Shown here piece by piece: positions 8,927 through 17,241 of a DNA stretch of 64,000 nt. This DNA is from Labrys miyagiensis (GTDB lineage Bacteria > Pseudomonadota > Alphaproteobacteria > Rhizobiales > Labraceae), in assembly GCF_030160835.1 (NCBI RefSeq), contig NZ_BSPC01000048.1:1-64000 (forward strand), read 5' to 3'. Every line of letters begins with the position of its first letter. Within the stretch, counting starts at the first letter, position 1. Under the pieces are notes generated by a model. It was not told the DNA's origin, searched no databases, and saw nothing but the letters and a program-made list of their open reading frames with translations. Made by a program: the position numbers and the translations under genes.

Positions 8927-9556
8927 ATGTCCCTCGATCACTGGCTTGCCTTCGCCGCCGCTTCGGCGGTCCTCCTCGCCATTCCCGGGCCGACGATCCT
9001 CCTGGTGATTTCCTACGCCCTCGGCCATGGCCGGCGCTCGGCGGGGGCGACGGTGGCTGGCGTGGCCCTCGGCGATTTCACCGCCATGACCGCCTCGATG
9101 CTCGGCCTCGGCGCCTTGCTTGCGACATCCGCGGCGGTGTTCACGGTGTTGAAATGGATCGGCGCCGCCTACCTCATCTATCTCGGCATCAAGCTGTGGC
9201 GCGCGCCGGTATCGGCGCCGCAGGACGGTGAAGCGAGCGAGCCGGTCGGACAGCCGCTGCGCATCTTCCTGCATGCCTATGTGGTGACGGCCCTCAACCC
9301 CAAGAGCATCATCTTCTTCGTGGCCTTCCTGCCTCAATTTCTCGATACCGCGCGGCCGATCGCCATGCAGATGGTGATCTTTGAGGCGACGTTCCTCATC
9401 CTCGCCACGCTCAATGCCAGCACCTATGCGCTGATGGCGGCGATGGCGCGCTCCACCATCCGCAAGCCGCGCATCCAGAGCCTGGTCAACCGCACGGGCG
9501 GGACCCTGATGATCGGCGCGGGGTTGCTGGCCATGGGCTGGAAGAAAGCGGCGTGA
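8927..9556 (+). CDS. LysE/RhtB family amino-acid exporter
   Basis: 209-residue inner-membrane exporter of the LysE/RhtB type with about six hydrophobic segments. Typical features are IPGPTILLVISYALGHGRRSA near the N-terminus, LKWIGAAYLIYLGIKLWR mid-protein and ALNPKSIIFFVAFLPQFL after the loop. ATG 8927 was chosen because the upstream part of the frame runs through the repeat at 8740-8871 and is not protein-like. The substrate is an amino acid or similar metabolite but cannot be named. A MOSC gene follows 31 bases downstream. Confidence 0.88.
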   Translation: MSLDHWLAFAAASAVLLAIPGPTILLVISYALGHGRRSAGATVAGVALGDFTAMTASMLGLGALLATSAAVFTVLKWIGAAYLIYLGIKLWRAPVSAPQDGEASEPVGQPLRIFLHAYVVTALNPKSIIFFVAFLPQFLDTARPIAMQMVIFEATFLILATLNASTYALMAAMARSTIRKPRIQSLVNRTGGTLMIGAGLLAMGWKKAA

Positions 9557-9587
9557 CCGAAACACGGATCATCGCGAAGGGAGATTT

Positions 9588-10199
9588 ATGTCCGAACAGG
9601 CCCAGTGCACCATCCCCGGCATCGCCATCGTGCCCGCTATCAAGCGCAGGGGCCGGGTGGCGGCGCTCGGCCTTGCCGAAGGCGAGGCGATCAAGGCAGA
9701 GCGGCTGTCCGTTCTCGAACTCACCCATGAGGGCATCCCGGGCGACCGTCATGCCGGCTTCCTGCGTCCCGCCGATGTGCGCGTGCCCTGGTTCAAGCGC
9801 GGCGAGGCCATCCAGAACGAGCGCCAGATCTCGATCGTCTCGATGGAGGAACTCGCCGTCATCGCCGCCAATCTCGGCATCGAAAGGGTGGAGCCCGAAT
9901 GGCTGGGTGCCAATCTCACGGTGGAGGGGCTGCCAGACTTTTCCTTCATCCCACGCGGCACAAGGCTGTTCTTCCCCTCCGGCGCCGTGCTTGCGGTGAC
10001 GGACCAGAACGCACCCTGCCGAATCGCTGGGGCCGAGGTAGAGCGCAACCTGCCGGGATCCGACGGGCTGGCATTGCGCTTCGCCGCCGCCGCCAAGCGC
10101 CTGCGCGGCGTGGTCGCCTATGTGGACAGGCCGGGGATCATCGCGGCCGGCGAGGAATTCAGCGTACGCGTGCCGGAGCAGTGGGTCTGGCGGGGGTAG
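9588..10199 (+). CDS. MOSC domain-containing protein
   Basis: 203-residue single-domain MOSC protein, a fold that handles molybdenum cofactor and sulfur in sulfurase-like enzymes. The family pattern is visible: GIPGDRHAGF, RQISIVSMEELAVIAANLGI, WLGANLTVEGL, and the conserved cysteine in TDQNAPCRIAG. GGGAG about nine bases upstream supports the start. Stand-alone MOSC proteins include YiiM-type oxidoreductases that reduce N-hydroxylated compounds; the substrate here is not determined. A repeat begins at the base after the stop codon. Confidence 0.87.
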   Translation: MSEQAQCTIPGIAIVPAIKRRGRVAALGLAEGEAIKAERLSVLELTHEGIPGDRHAGFLRPADVRVPWFKRGEAIQNERQISIVSMEELAVIAANLGIERVEPEWLGANLTVEGLPDFSFIPRGTRLFFPSGAVLAVTDQNAPCRIAGAEVERNLPGSDGLALRFAAAAKRLRGVVAYVDRPGIIAAGEEFSVRVPEQWVWRG

Positions 10200-10434
10200 C
10201 TGGGAGCGCGGACATTTTGTCCGCTCCTGGAAGCGCTCCGTCCGCAGAAAAGCGCACAAGCGCTGGAGTCACTCCTGGGACCGCAGGCGTCTCGCCTGCT
10301 CTTGGAAACGAAACGTTCGTAGGAAAGGAAGAGGCAGGCGAGACGCCTGCGATCCCAGGAACGCTCCCCATTCGCCCTGCCTCATCCTGAACCAGTATCG
10401 TTTCCAAGAGCGGACAGGATGTCCGCGCTCCCGG
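10200..10434. repeat. Family A repeat pair enclosing a family B pair (nested)
   Basis: The outer family A arms begin CTGGGAGCGCGGACATTTTG directly after the MOSC stop and end with the mirror AGGATGTCCGCGCTCCCGG. Between them lies a complete family B pair, 10274-10359, with core GCAGGCGTCTCGCCTGC. This suggests one element inserted into another. It fills most of the 351 bases between the MOSC gene and the regulator. Confidence 0.85.
10274..10359. repeat. Paired palindromic repeat, family B (GCAGGCGTCTCGCCTGC)
   Basis: Starts CCTGGGACCGCAGGCGTC and ends GACGCCTGCGATCCCAGG, with CTCTTGGAAAC after the first hairpin. A second family B pair with the same architecture is at 49059-49248. Confidence 0.85.
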
Positions 10435-10492
10435 TATTTTCTCCCTAAAAGTCGCCATCGCACACACCACCGTCGGTTCTGAAACAAAAATC

Positions 10493-10532
10493 TTGCACAA
10501 TTTCGGAAATCACATAAACATATCTTTATGTG
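10493..10532 (+). promoter_or_regulatory. Promoter and palindromic operator of the regulator-metF operon
   Basis: A 22-bp palindrome at 10511-10532 has 8-bp perfect arms CACATAAA and TTTATGTG around CATATC. A possible -35 TTGCAC lies at 10493-10498, so the palindrome overlaps the expected -10. Its place just before a SahR-type regulator gene makes it the likely autoregulatory operator. The AT-rich dyad is in keeping with sites reported for SahR. Confidence 0.65.
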
Positions 10533-10550
10533 AGAGGCGATGGCAGGCGG

Positions 10551-11549
10551 ATGGTGACTCCAGCTCCCTTCGAAACGGTATTGGGTGCGCTCAAAGCGGC
10601 GGGCGAGCCGACGCGCCTGCGGCTGCTCGCCATCCTGGCGGAGGGCGAGCTCAACGTCACCGACCTCACCGAGATCCTCGGCCAGTCGCAGCCGCGCATC
10701 TCGCGCCATCTCAAGCTGCTGGTGGAGGCCGGTCTGGTCGAGCGCATCCGCGAGGGCGCCTGGGCCTTCTTCCGTCTGGCGGAGGGCACGCTGAAATCCG
10801 AGCTCTTTGCCCAGATCCTGGTGGGGCTCGATCGCAGCGACCGCACCCTCGCCCGCGATCGTTCGCGTCTCGTCGAGGTGCGCCGCACCCGCGCCGCCGT
10901 CGCCGCCGATTATTTCCGCGCCCATGCCGGCGACTGGGATCGCATCCGCGCCTTGCACGCCTCGGACGAGGCGGTCGAGGCGGCGCTCAAGAGGGTGGTG
11001 GGCACGCAGCCCGTCAACGCCTTTCTCGACATCGGCACCGGCACCGGTCGCATGCTCGAACTCTTCGCCCCGCTGGCCACGCGTGCTGTCGGCATCGACG
11101 CCAGCGCCGAAATGCTGGTGATTGCCCGCGCCAATCTCGAGCGCAACGGCATCCGCAACGCGGTGGTGCGCCAGGGCGATCTCTTCGCGCTCTCGGTGGA
11201 GCCGGGGGCCTACGATCTCATCATCGTCCATCAGGTGCTGCATTATCTCGACGACGGCGCCCGGGCTCTGCGCGAAATCGCCCGTGCGCTACGCCCAGGG
11301 GGGCGGCTGGTGATCGTCGACTTCTCGCCGCATGAGCTCGAATTCATGCGTGAGGACTTCGCCCATCGCCGCCTCGGCTTTGCTCGCGAGACCATCGAAC
11401 ACTGGTTCGAGGCGGCGCAGTTGCAGCCGGAAGACTGGCGCGAGGTGGAGACGGGCGAGGGGCCCGCAAGCCTCACAGTTTCGATCTGGACCGGGCGTGA
11501 CCCGCGCCGGGTCTCCGACAGAATTTCTCTTGGTCAGGAGGTGGCGTGA
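10551..11549 (+). CDS. ArsR-type regulator fused to a SAM-dependent methyltransferase domain (SahR-like)
   Basis: 332-residue two-domain protein. Residues about 1-80 are an ArsR-type winged helix (EPTRLRLLAILAEGELNVTDLTEILG, QPRISRHLKLLVEAGLV). Residues about 140-260 are a class I methyltransferase fold (NAFLDIGTGTGRMLELF, VGIDASAEML, YDLIIVHQVLHYLDDG). This is the architecture of SahR, which binds S-adenosylhomocysteine and represses methionine-cycle genes. metF overlaps its stop codon, and a palindrome lies just upstream. ATG 10551 was chosen over GTG 10530 because the longer start would sit inside the palindrome. Whether the methyltransferase fold is catalytic or only a sensor is not known. 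Confidence 0.85.
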   Translation: MVTPAPFETVLGALKAAGEPTRLRLLAILAEGELNVTDLTEILGQSQPRISRHLKLLVEAGLVERIREGAWAFFRLAEGTLKSELFAQILVGLDRSDRTLARDRSRLVEVRRTRAAVAADYFRAHAGDWDRIRALHASDEAVEAALKRVVGTQPVNAFLDIGTGTGRMLELFAPLATRAVGIDASAEMLVIARANLERNGIRNAVVRQGDLFALSVEPGAYDLIIVHQVLHYLDDGARALREIARALRPGGRLVIVDFSPHELEFMREDFAHRRLGFARETIEHWFEAAQLQPEDWREVETGEGPASLTVSIWTGRDPRRVSDRISLGQEVA

Positions 11550-12442
11550 TGGCCGGTCATGCATTGCCCTCACGCGGCGGTATCCATGTGTCCTTCGAGT
11601 TCTTCCCGCCGAAGAACGACGAGATGGAAGCCTTGCTCTGGGAAGCGGTGGAGCGGCTTGCTCCGCTCGGCCCGCTATTTGCCTCCGTCACCTATGGCGC
11701 GGGCGGCACCACGCGCGAGCGCACGCATGGCACCGTCTCCCGCATGGTGCGCGAGACCGACATCCGCCCGGCGGCGCATCTCACTTGCGTGGGCGCCACG
11801 CGTGAGGCTGTCGACGATGTGATCCGGTCCTACACCGAGGCCGGTGTGCGGCACATCGTGGCGCTGCGCGGCGATCCGCCAGCGGGCGTTGGCGCGCGCT
11901 ACGAGCCGCATCCAGGCGGCTATGCCAGCTCGGCCGATCTCGTCGCCGGCATCAAGTCGCTCGGCGATTTCGAGGTCTCCGTCTCGGCCTATCCCGAAAA
12001 GCATCCTGAAAGCCCCTCGATCGCCTTCGACATCGATATTCTGAAAGCCAAGGTCGATGCCGGTGCCAACCGCGCCATTACCCAGTTCTTCTTCGATAAC
12101 GAGCATTATCTGCGCTATGTCGACCGGGTCCGCGAGGCAGGCATCGACATTCCGATCGTGCCCGGCATCGTGCCGGTGCAGAACTTCAACCAGGTGCGCA
12201 GCTTTGCAGAGCGCTGTGGCACCAGCGTGCCCCGGCGCCTGGCCGAACGCTTCGAGGGCCTCGACGACGATGTTGCCACCCGCAAACTCGTGGCGGCGGC
12301 GGTGGCCGCCGAGCAGGTCTTCGACCTCGTCGACCGCGGTGTCAGCGACTTCCACTTCTACACCATGAACAAGGCCGATCTCGTCTACGCGATCTGCCAT
12401 CTCCTCGGCCTGAGGCCGAAGGTGGAGAAGGCGGCGGCCTGA
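11549..12442 (+). CDS. metF: Methylenetetrahydrofolate reductase [NAD(P)H]
   Basis: 297-residue FAD enzyme that makes 5-methyltetrahydrofolate for methionine synthesis. Family blocks are FEFFPPKNDEME, VTYGAGGTTRERTH, LTCVGATREAVDD, HIVALRGDPPAG, AGANRAITQFFFDNEHYLRYVDR and the C-terminal DFHFYTMN. The ATG shares a base with the TGA of the regulator gene (TGATG), and AGGAGG lies just upstream, so the two are translationally coupled. metH is not next to it. A decayed family R repeat follows the stop. Confidence 0.94.
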   Translation: MAGHALPSRGGIHVSFEFFPPKNDEMEALLWEAVERLAPLGPLFASVTYGAGGTTRERTHGTVSRMVRETDIRPAAHLTCVGATREAVDDVIRSYTEAGVRHIVALRGDPPAGVGARYEPHPGGYASSADLVAGIKSLGDFEVSVSAYPEKHPESPSIAFDIDILKAKVDAGANRAITQFFFDNEHYLRYVDRVREAGIDIPIVPGIVPVQNFNQVRSFAERCGTSVPRRLAERFEGLDDDVATRKLVAAAVAAEQVFDLVDRGVSDFHFYTMNKADLVYAICHLLGLRPKVEKAAA

Positions 12443-12480
12443 GGGTGTGCCGGTCTTCTCCTGTCACAGGATCGGCACCG
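12443..12480. repeat. Decayed family R repeat between convergent genes
   Basis: GGTGTGCCGGTCTTC starts one base after the metF stop, then CCTGTCACAGG and ATCGGCACC. It resembles one collapsed family R unit and overlaps the 3' end of the facing gene. Confidence 0.5.
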
Positions 12481-13171
12481 TCGGCTGGTCCTTGCCGGCA
12501 TAGGCGATCCTCACTTCCGCCCCACACTCGGCTGAAAGCCGGCGGGCCAATTCCTCGGCCGCCGCCTCCAGATCGCCCCAGCCATTGGCCTGCACCGTGA
12601 TCAGCGCCCGCTTCGTCTCCGTTGTGATCGCCGAGCGCATGTCCTGGCGCCAGTTCCAGCGCCGGCACAGGACGTGGCGGTTGTCTGCGAGCACCACTTC
12701 GCCGTCCTTCGGCGGATCGTTCGGATCCTCGCCGGCCTCCGCGCCCATGTCGAGGAAGCTGTCATCGGGTCGCGAGAAGCGGAAGGCGACGGGCGGGGCG
12801 ATCTTGTCGAGATCATCGGCGCCGATACAGAAGCCATGCTCCAGCGACACGGCATTGTAGATGTCGACGAAGCTGTTGATGGCCGGCAGGCTGTCGCCGG
12901 CGAGCACGCGCTTGATCAGCCGCTCCACCGAGGATCGGTAGCTGGTCTTCTTGATGCCGAAGCCCTTGTAGGCGCTGCGCCAGGCCGCGACGCCTGGGAT
13001 CGCCGAGAGCTCCATGCCGGCGTGGCGCTCCCTGCAAGCGCTCTCCCGGGCGGCCATCCAGTTCGCCAGGGTTTGCGAACGCGCGGGTGTGATCGTCAAC
13101 GCCTCCGCCATGAGGACTGCGACGCGAAAATCGGGAAAACGCTCGGTGAGCTCGGCAATGGTGAGGTCCAT
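12464..13171 (-). CDS. B3/4 domain-containing protein (tRNA-editing-like fold)
   Basis: 235-residue protein of the stand-alone B3/4 family, related to the editing domain of phenylalanyl-tRNA synthetase beta chain. Recognised by ELSAIPGVAAWRSAYKGFGIKKTSYRSSVERLIKRVLAGDSLPAINSFVDIYNAVSLEH, followed by GADDLDKI and GEVVLADNRHVLCRRWNWRQ. ATG 13171 is preferred; the frame is open to 13228 but with no better initiation signal. The family may hydrolyse mischarged aminoacyl-tRNAs, which is inference. Convergent with metF. Confidence 0.82.
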   Translation of the reverse strand: MDLTIAELTERFPDFRVAVLMAEALTITPARSQTLANWMAARESACRERHAGMELSAIPGVAAWRSAYKGFGIKKTSYRSSVERLIKRVLAGDSLPAINSFVDIYNAVSLEHGFCIGADDLDKIAPPVAFRFSRPDDSFLDMGAEAGEDPNDPPKDGEVVLADNRHVLCRRWNWRQDMRSAITTETKRALITVQANGWGDLEAAAEELARRLSAECGAEVRIAYAGKDQPTVPIL

Positions 13172-13405
13172 GATGGATCGTTCGGCCAACTGGAAGGGGA
13201 GCCGCAAGGGGGCGGGGAGGGAAGGCAACCTAGCGGCATCCAGCGTTAGACGGAAGGCCCTCCCGGCGGGGTGAACGGCTCCTTGTCTTGCCAGCGCTGG
13301 CCGACCTGCTAAAGTCGATTGGCACGTGGCGACAAGCTTTTGTGTTGTTTAATTTGTCACCGCTCCGAGAGTTCCTGAGGGGCGGTCAATTATCCCAGGG
13401 GCGCC

Positions 13406-14440
13406 ATGGTGGAGCTAACTTCACTGGCCACAGCTTACGGCGTTGAACCGGGGCTGCGCTTTGCCTTGCTGCTCGATGGCCGCGGCGGCTGCCGGCAGAT
13501 TGGCTGGGCCGAGGCCAGTGTCTGGCGGCCGGAGCAGGGCATGATCTGGCTCCATTTGGAGCGCGACGATCCTGTTGCGGTTGACTGGATCAACAACAAG
13601 GCGGGCTTCGATCCCGTGATCGCCGAGGCGCTGCTCGAGGAGGAGTCGCGGCCCCGGGTCGAGCCTGTGGATGACGGTCTGCTCATTATCCTCCGTGGGG
13701 TCTGCGCCACCTCGCCGGAGGAAGTGGCGGAAACCGAGAAGCCCGCCGACCCCGATCTCATACCGCTGCATCTGTGGGTGGACGGCAATCGCGTGATCTC
13801 GCTACGCGACAAGGGACACTACATGACGGCGCTGCGCGACATCCGCAAGGCGCTGCACAAGGGCAAGGGGCCGAACCATACCGGTGATCTCCTGGCCATG
13901 ATCGGTGACAAACTGGTGCGCGACCTCGAGCCGGTGCTCGACAGCATGGACGAGGAGGTCGATGAACTCGACGAACTGATCTTCAACGGCGAGGCCAGCG
14001 AGGTGCGCGAGCGCCTGAAACTGCTGCGCCGCCGCTCGGTGCAGTTGCGGCGCTATCTCGCCCCGCAGCGCGACGCCCTCAACCGCATGGAGCATGACGA
14101 CGCGCCCTGGCTCACCGAGCGTGACAAGCTGCGGCTGCGCGAGGTCACCGACAAGCTCATGCGCTTCATCGAATATCTCGACGCAATCCGCGACCGCACC
14201 ACCATCCTGCATGACGACTTGGGCACCGTGATCAGCGAACGCATCGCCCGCAATTCCAATCGCCTGGCGGCCCTCGCGGCCCTGCTGTTGCCACCGAGCG
14301 TGATCGCCGGTCTGTTCGGCATGAATGTCGGCGGCATTCCAGGGGTGAACGACACTTGGGCCTTCGTCATCATCGTCGTCGTTACGCTGGCCATTTCCGT
14401 GCTGACCCTTTGGGTACTCAAGAAAGTAAATTGGCTCTGA
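13406..14440 (+). CDS. zntB: CorA-family divalent cation transporter, ZntB-like
   Basis: 344-residue metal transporter: a large cytoplasmic N-terminal domain, a long charged coiled helix (VRDLEPVLDSMDEEVDELDELIF through LTERDKLRLREVTDKL), then two C-terminal membrane helices joined by the family motif GMNVGGIPGVND. GMN defines the CorA superfamily. The GGIPG extension is the pattern typical of ZntB zinc transporters rather than Mg-specific CorA. The C-terminus is basic (VLKKVNWL), as expected for the inside-facing tail. Metal specificity is a family-level inference. Confidence 0.88.
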   Translation: MVELTSLATAYGVEPGLRFALLLDGRGGCRQIGWAEASVWRPEQGMIWLHLERDDPVAVDWINNKAGFDPVIAEALLEEESRPRVEPVDDGLLIILRGVCATSPEEVAETEKPADPDLIPLHLWVDGNRVISLRDKGHYMTALRDIRKALHKGKGPNHTGDLLAMIGDKLVRDLEPVLDSMDEEVDELDELIFNGEASEVRERLKLLRRRSVQLRRYLAPQRDALNRMEHDDAPWLTERDKLRLREVTDKLMRFIEYLDAIRDRTTILHDDLGTVISERIARNSNRLAALAALLLPPSVIAGLFGMNVGGIPGVNDTWAFVIIVVVTLAISVLTLWVLKKVNWL

Positions 14441-14551
14441 GTGTGCGCGGCATCTGCGCTTTATCGACCGCGATGGATGGCGTAGAGCCATAGAGCGTGC
14501 TGCGAATCTCCGTTGGCCGCGCCATTTGCCGTCCTGCGGAGAAATCGCTTC

Positions 14552-15298
14552 TTGCTTCCCGATAGCGCCCTTGTCCGCCGCTGCGTCGCTTCGCCCAACC
14601 ACGGCGAACGCGTCGGTACGGCAAGCCCGTCGATGCTGATCCTGCACTACACCGGCATGCCGGGTGGTCAGGGCGCATTGGAGCGGTTGGCGGATCCGGC
14701 TGCGCAGGTCTCCTGTCATTATTTCGTCGGCGAGGATGGCGAGATCATCCAGATGGTGCCGGAGGCCCGGCGCGCCTGGCATGCCGGGCAGTCGAACTGG
14801 GAGGGAATTACCGACATCAATTCCCATTCGATCGGCATCGAGATCGTCAATCCAGGCCATGAATGGGGCTATCGCGATTTTCCAGCGGTGCAGATGGCCG
14901 CCGTGCGGGCGCTCTGCAGCGATATAGTCAGCCGGCACGCCATCCTGCCCCAGCATGTCCTCGGCCACTCCGACATCGCCCCCTTGCGCAAGACCGATCC
15001 AGGCGAACGCTTCGATTGGGCGAGCCTCGCGGCCGAGGGCGTCGGCCTCCATGTGCCGTCGGCGCCGATCAGGGGAGGGCGCTTCTTCTCGCCCGGCGAG
15101 GCCGGCCAGCCGATCGAGGCCCTGCAGGCGATGTTCTCGCTCTATGGCTACGGCCTGCCGATCACCGGCGTCTATGACGAGCTGACGGAGGCCGTCGTCA
15201 GCGCCTTCCAGCGCCATTTCCGGCCGGAGCGGGTGGATGGCATCTGTGACGCCTCCACCATCGAGACGCTGCGCGATCTCATCGCCAGGCGGGGGTAG
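14552..15298 (+). CDS. N-acetylmuramoyl-L-alanine amidase (AmiD-like, amidase_2 with peptidoglycan-binding domain)
   Basis: About 248-residue zinc amidase that cleaves between muramic acid and the peptide of peptidoglycan. The Zn ligands are seen in LILHYTG (His), SWHAG-like RAWHAGQSNW and VLGHSDIAPLRKTDPG. Residues from about 185 form a PG_binding_1 domain (EALQAMFSLYGYGLPITGVYDELTEAVVSAFQRHF). No ATG precedes the conserved part; TTG 14552 has GGAG ten bases upstream, and TTG 14513 is an alternative. An amidase followed by rnpB ahead of the dcw cluster is the usual Hyphomicrobiales order. A family A half-repeat follows the stop by one base. Confidence 0.87.
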   Translation: MLPDSALVRRCVASPNHGERVGTASPSMLILHYTGMPGGQGALERLADPAAQVSCHYFVGEDGEIIQMVPEARRAWHAGQSNWEGITDINSHSIGIEIVNPGHEWGYRDFPAVQMAAVRALCSDIVSRHAILPQHVLGHSDIAPLRKTDPGERFDWASLAAEGVGLHVPSAPIRGGRFFSPGEAGQPIEALQAMFSLYGYGLPITGVYDELTEAVVSAFQRHFRPERVDGICDASTIETLRDLIARRG

Positions 15299-15299
15299 G

Positions 15300-15390
15300 C
15301 TGGGAGCGCAGAGGTCTTGTGTGAAAGGATAGGAGAAAAGCGCAACGCTAGCCTCCCCCAGCTTCGTGGGGGAGGCTTCGCGTCGCGCTT
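15300..15390. repeat. Decayed family A half-repeat plus G-rich hairpin
   Basis: CTGGGAGCGCAGAGGTC at 15300 is an unpaired family A end. From about 15340 to 15389 an inverted repeat with arms GCCTCCCCC/GGGGGAGGC and flanking GCGC pairing forms a strong hairpin without a T run. Confidence 0.5.
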
Positions 15391-15537
15391 GTTTTTGGGT
15401 CGCACTGCCAGATCTGCACGGAACCGCTGTCCAACCAGAACCCTTCGAACTCATCCTGTGCGTTTTCGCACATCGCGACTCGACGCCACCCCTTACACAC
15501 AAGCCTGCGAATGCTTCATTCCCCCCAAGACACACTC

Positions 15538-15566
15538 AGCCGGCGTTCTGCGCCGGCTTTTTCTTT
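15538..15566 (+). terminator. Rho-independent terminator of unknown transcript
   Basis: AGCCGGCG, loop TTCTG, CGCCGGCT, then TTTTCTTT. It lies 38 bases before rnpB and 240 bases after the amidase stop. The 15390-15537 stretch before it holds no convincing ORF. Confidence 0.75.
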
Positions 15567-15567
15567 G

Positions 15568-15596
15568 TTGACGTCCTGATGACATCGCGTCAGACA
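15568..15596 (+). promoter_or_regulatory. Possible rnpB promoter
   Basis: TTGACG at 15568-15573 lies 17 bases before a weak -10 (CAGACA, 15591-15596). This would start transcription at about 15603, where RNase P RNA helix P1 begins. Confidence 0.4.
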
Positions 15597-15603
15597 GGCG
15601 CGG

Positions 15604-16013
<410 letters not shown>

Positions 16014-16023
16014 TATTCTCTCT

Positions 16024-16085
16024 CTGGGAGCGCGGACGTCCCGACGACACTCTCTTGAGTGTCGTCGGGACGTCCGCGCTCCCAG
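16024..16085. repeat. Perfect 62-bp family A palindrome after rnpB
   Basis: Two 29-bp fully complementary arms around TCTT, beginning CTGGGAGCGCGGACGTCC. Unlike other family A copies, the arms continue into ACGACACTC with no spacer, so one long hairpin forms 10 bases after rnpB. Confidence 0.88.
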
Positions 16086-16153
16086 CGCGTCCATTCTTGT
16101 CTTTGTCGTCAAATCCCGCCAGATTGCGCAGCAAATCGTGTTGGAATTCGGCA

Positions 16154-16405
16154 ATGAGCATTATCTGGACCATCGTCATCGGCTTCATCGTCGGCCTGAT
16201 CGCCCGCTTCGTGTCGCCGGGGCCGCATAATCCGAGCGGCTTCATCCTCACCACCGTGCTGGGCATCGTGGGCGCCGCCCTGGCGACCTGGCTCGGTCAG
16301 CAGATCGGCTGGTACAGTTCCGGCGACAAGGCCGGCTTCATCGGCGCCATCATCGGCTCGATCCTGGTGCTGATGATCTGGCGCGTCTTCGCTCGCAGCG
16401 CCTGA
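16154..16405 (+). CDS. GlsB/YeaQ/YmgE family small membrane protein
   Basis: 83-residue integral membrane protein with three hydrophobic segments and repeated small-residue motifs (TIVIGFIVGLIARFVSPG, TVLGIVGAALATWLG, GFIGAIIGSILVLMIWRVF). This is the pattern of the GlsB/YeaQ/YmgE (transglycosylase-associated) family, often stress-induced and of unknown biochemical role. ATG 16154 was chosen because the preceding frame runs through the repeat at 16024-16085. Confidence 0.85.
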   Translation: MSIIWTIVIGFIVGLIARFVSPGPHNPSGFILTTVLGIVGAALATWLGQQIGWYSSGDKAGFIGAIIGSILVLMIWRVFARSA

Positions 16406-16431
16406 GGGCGCCGGACGCATCGCGGGCAGGC

Positions 16432-17241
16432 TCAGCCGTTCACGGGCTGCGGCATGGCGCCCGGTTCAGGGATTTTCGTCTTGGCGCGGCGCCGCAGTTC
16501 CAGGCTTTCCTGCAGATTGCCGTGATAGGAATGGTAGCCGTGATGGTTGATGGTGGCTGTGGTATCCACCCACAATTCGCCGCTGCATTCGCGCCAGCGG
16601 TCGCAGAAAGCATAGTCCTCGCCGACCGCCTGCCCGTCCACCACCGGAATGTTGAACAGCGGATACAGGCGGTAGGGCACATTGTGATACTGGTATCCGC
16701 CGCTCTTGAAGCGGTTGACCATCTTCTCGAGCATGTCGCGCCGGCACAGCATGGCGCCGGCCCCGACGCGTAGCGCCCGCGCGAAGCCGTTGCGTATCTC
16801 GCCCAGGCGTGACTGGCCACTGAGCACAGACGGATCCTCGAACACCACATTCCAACGGACGGTGGAGGCGTGGAAGTCCTCGAGATCGCGGGCGAAGACC
16901 CTCGCCGCCTTCTCGTTGTCATAGCCCTTCGAGACATAGGGCGCCGCCGTGAAGGGCTGGTCGTAGGTCTCGCTGAACTGCAGCATGCGTAGCACTGTTT
17001 TCGGATGAACCTCCATGTCCGAGTCAAGACAAAGGAGATGCGTGCAATTTCCACTTAGAAAGTAGCTGACAACCGCGTTCCTTGCATGTTCCAGATGAGG
17101 AATTCCCGATTGACCGAGAAAGTCGACTTCGATCTTATTCTTTTTTAGTTCGAGAGCGATGCTTAAAAATGAACGAACTGCATCTATGTCTACATATCTG
17201 TTGCCACAGACGCAGGCAATGAGAACGGAGATCCTCTTCAC
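16432..17241 (-). CDS. Glycosyltransferase-like protein (GT-A type, DxD motif)
   Basis: 269-residue protein with a nucleotide-sugar-transferase-like N-terminal half: RISVLIACVCGN, then THLLCLDSDMEVHPKTVLRML with a DxD-type metal site, and AAPYVSKGYDNE. The C-terminal half has VGAGAMLCRRDML, GEDYAFCDRWRE and NHHGYHSYHG. GTG 17241 was chosen because AAAAGGAT precedes it by seven bases; the open frame extends to 17301. The first 240 bases of the gene are clearly more AT-rich than the rest and join a long AT-rich intergenic region, which suggests acquisition by transfer. Acceptor and sugar are unknown. Confidence 0.65.
   Translation of the reverse strand: MKRISVLIACVCGNRYVDIDAVRSFLSIALELKKNKIEVDFLGQSGIPHLEHARNAVVSYFLSGNCTHLLCLDSDMEVHPKTVLRMLQFSETYDQPFTAAPYVSKGYDNEKAARVFARDLEDFHASTVRWNVVFEDPSVLSGQSRLGEIRNGFARALRVGAGAMLCRRDMLEKMVNRFKSGGYQYHNVPYRLYPLFNIPVVDGQAVGEDYAFCDRWRECSGELWVDTTATINHHGYHSYHGNLQESLELRRRAKTKIPEPGAMPQPVNG

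Noticed and set aside
13802-15535. Long antisense open frames (for example 577 codons opposite the ZntB and amidase genes)
   Set aside because: They lie wholly opposite well-supported genes, have no recognisable domains and are expected by chance in GC-rich DNA.
15538-15566. The terminator before rnpB as an attenuator of rnpB
   Set aside because: No competing pairing or leader ORF was found, and a separate promoter-like sequence lies after it.
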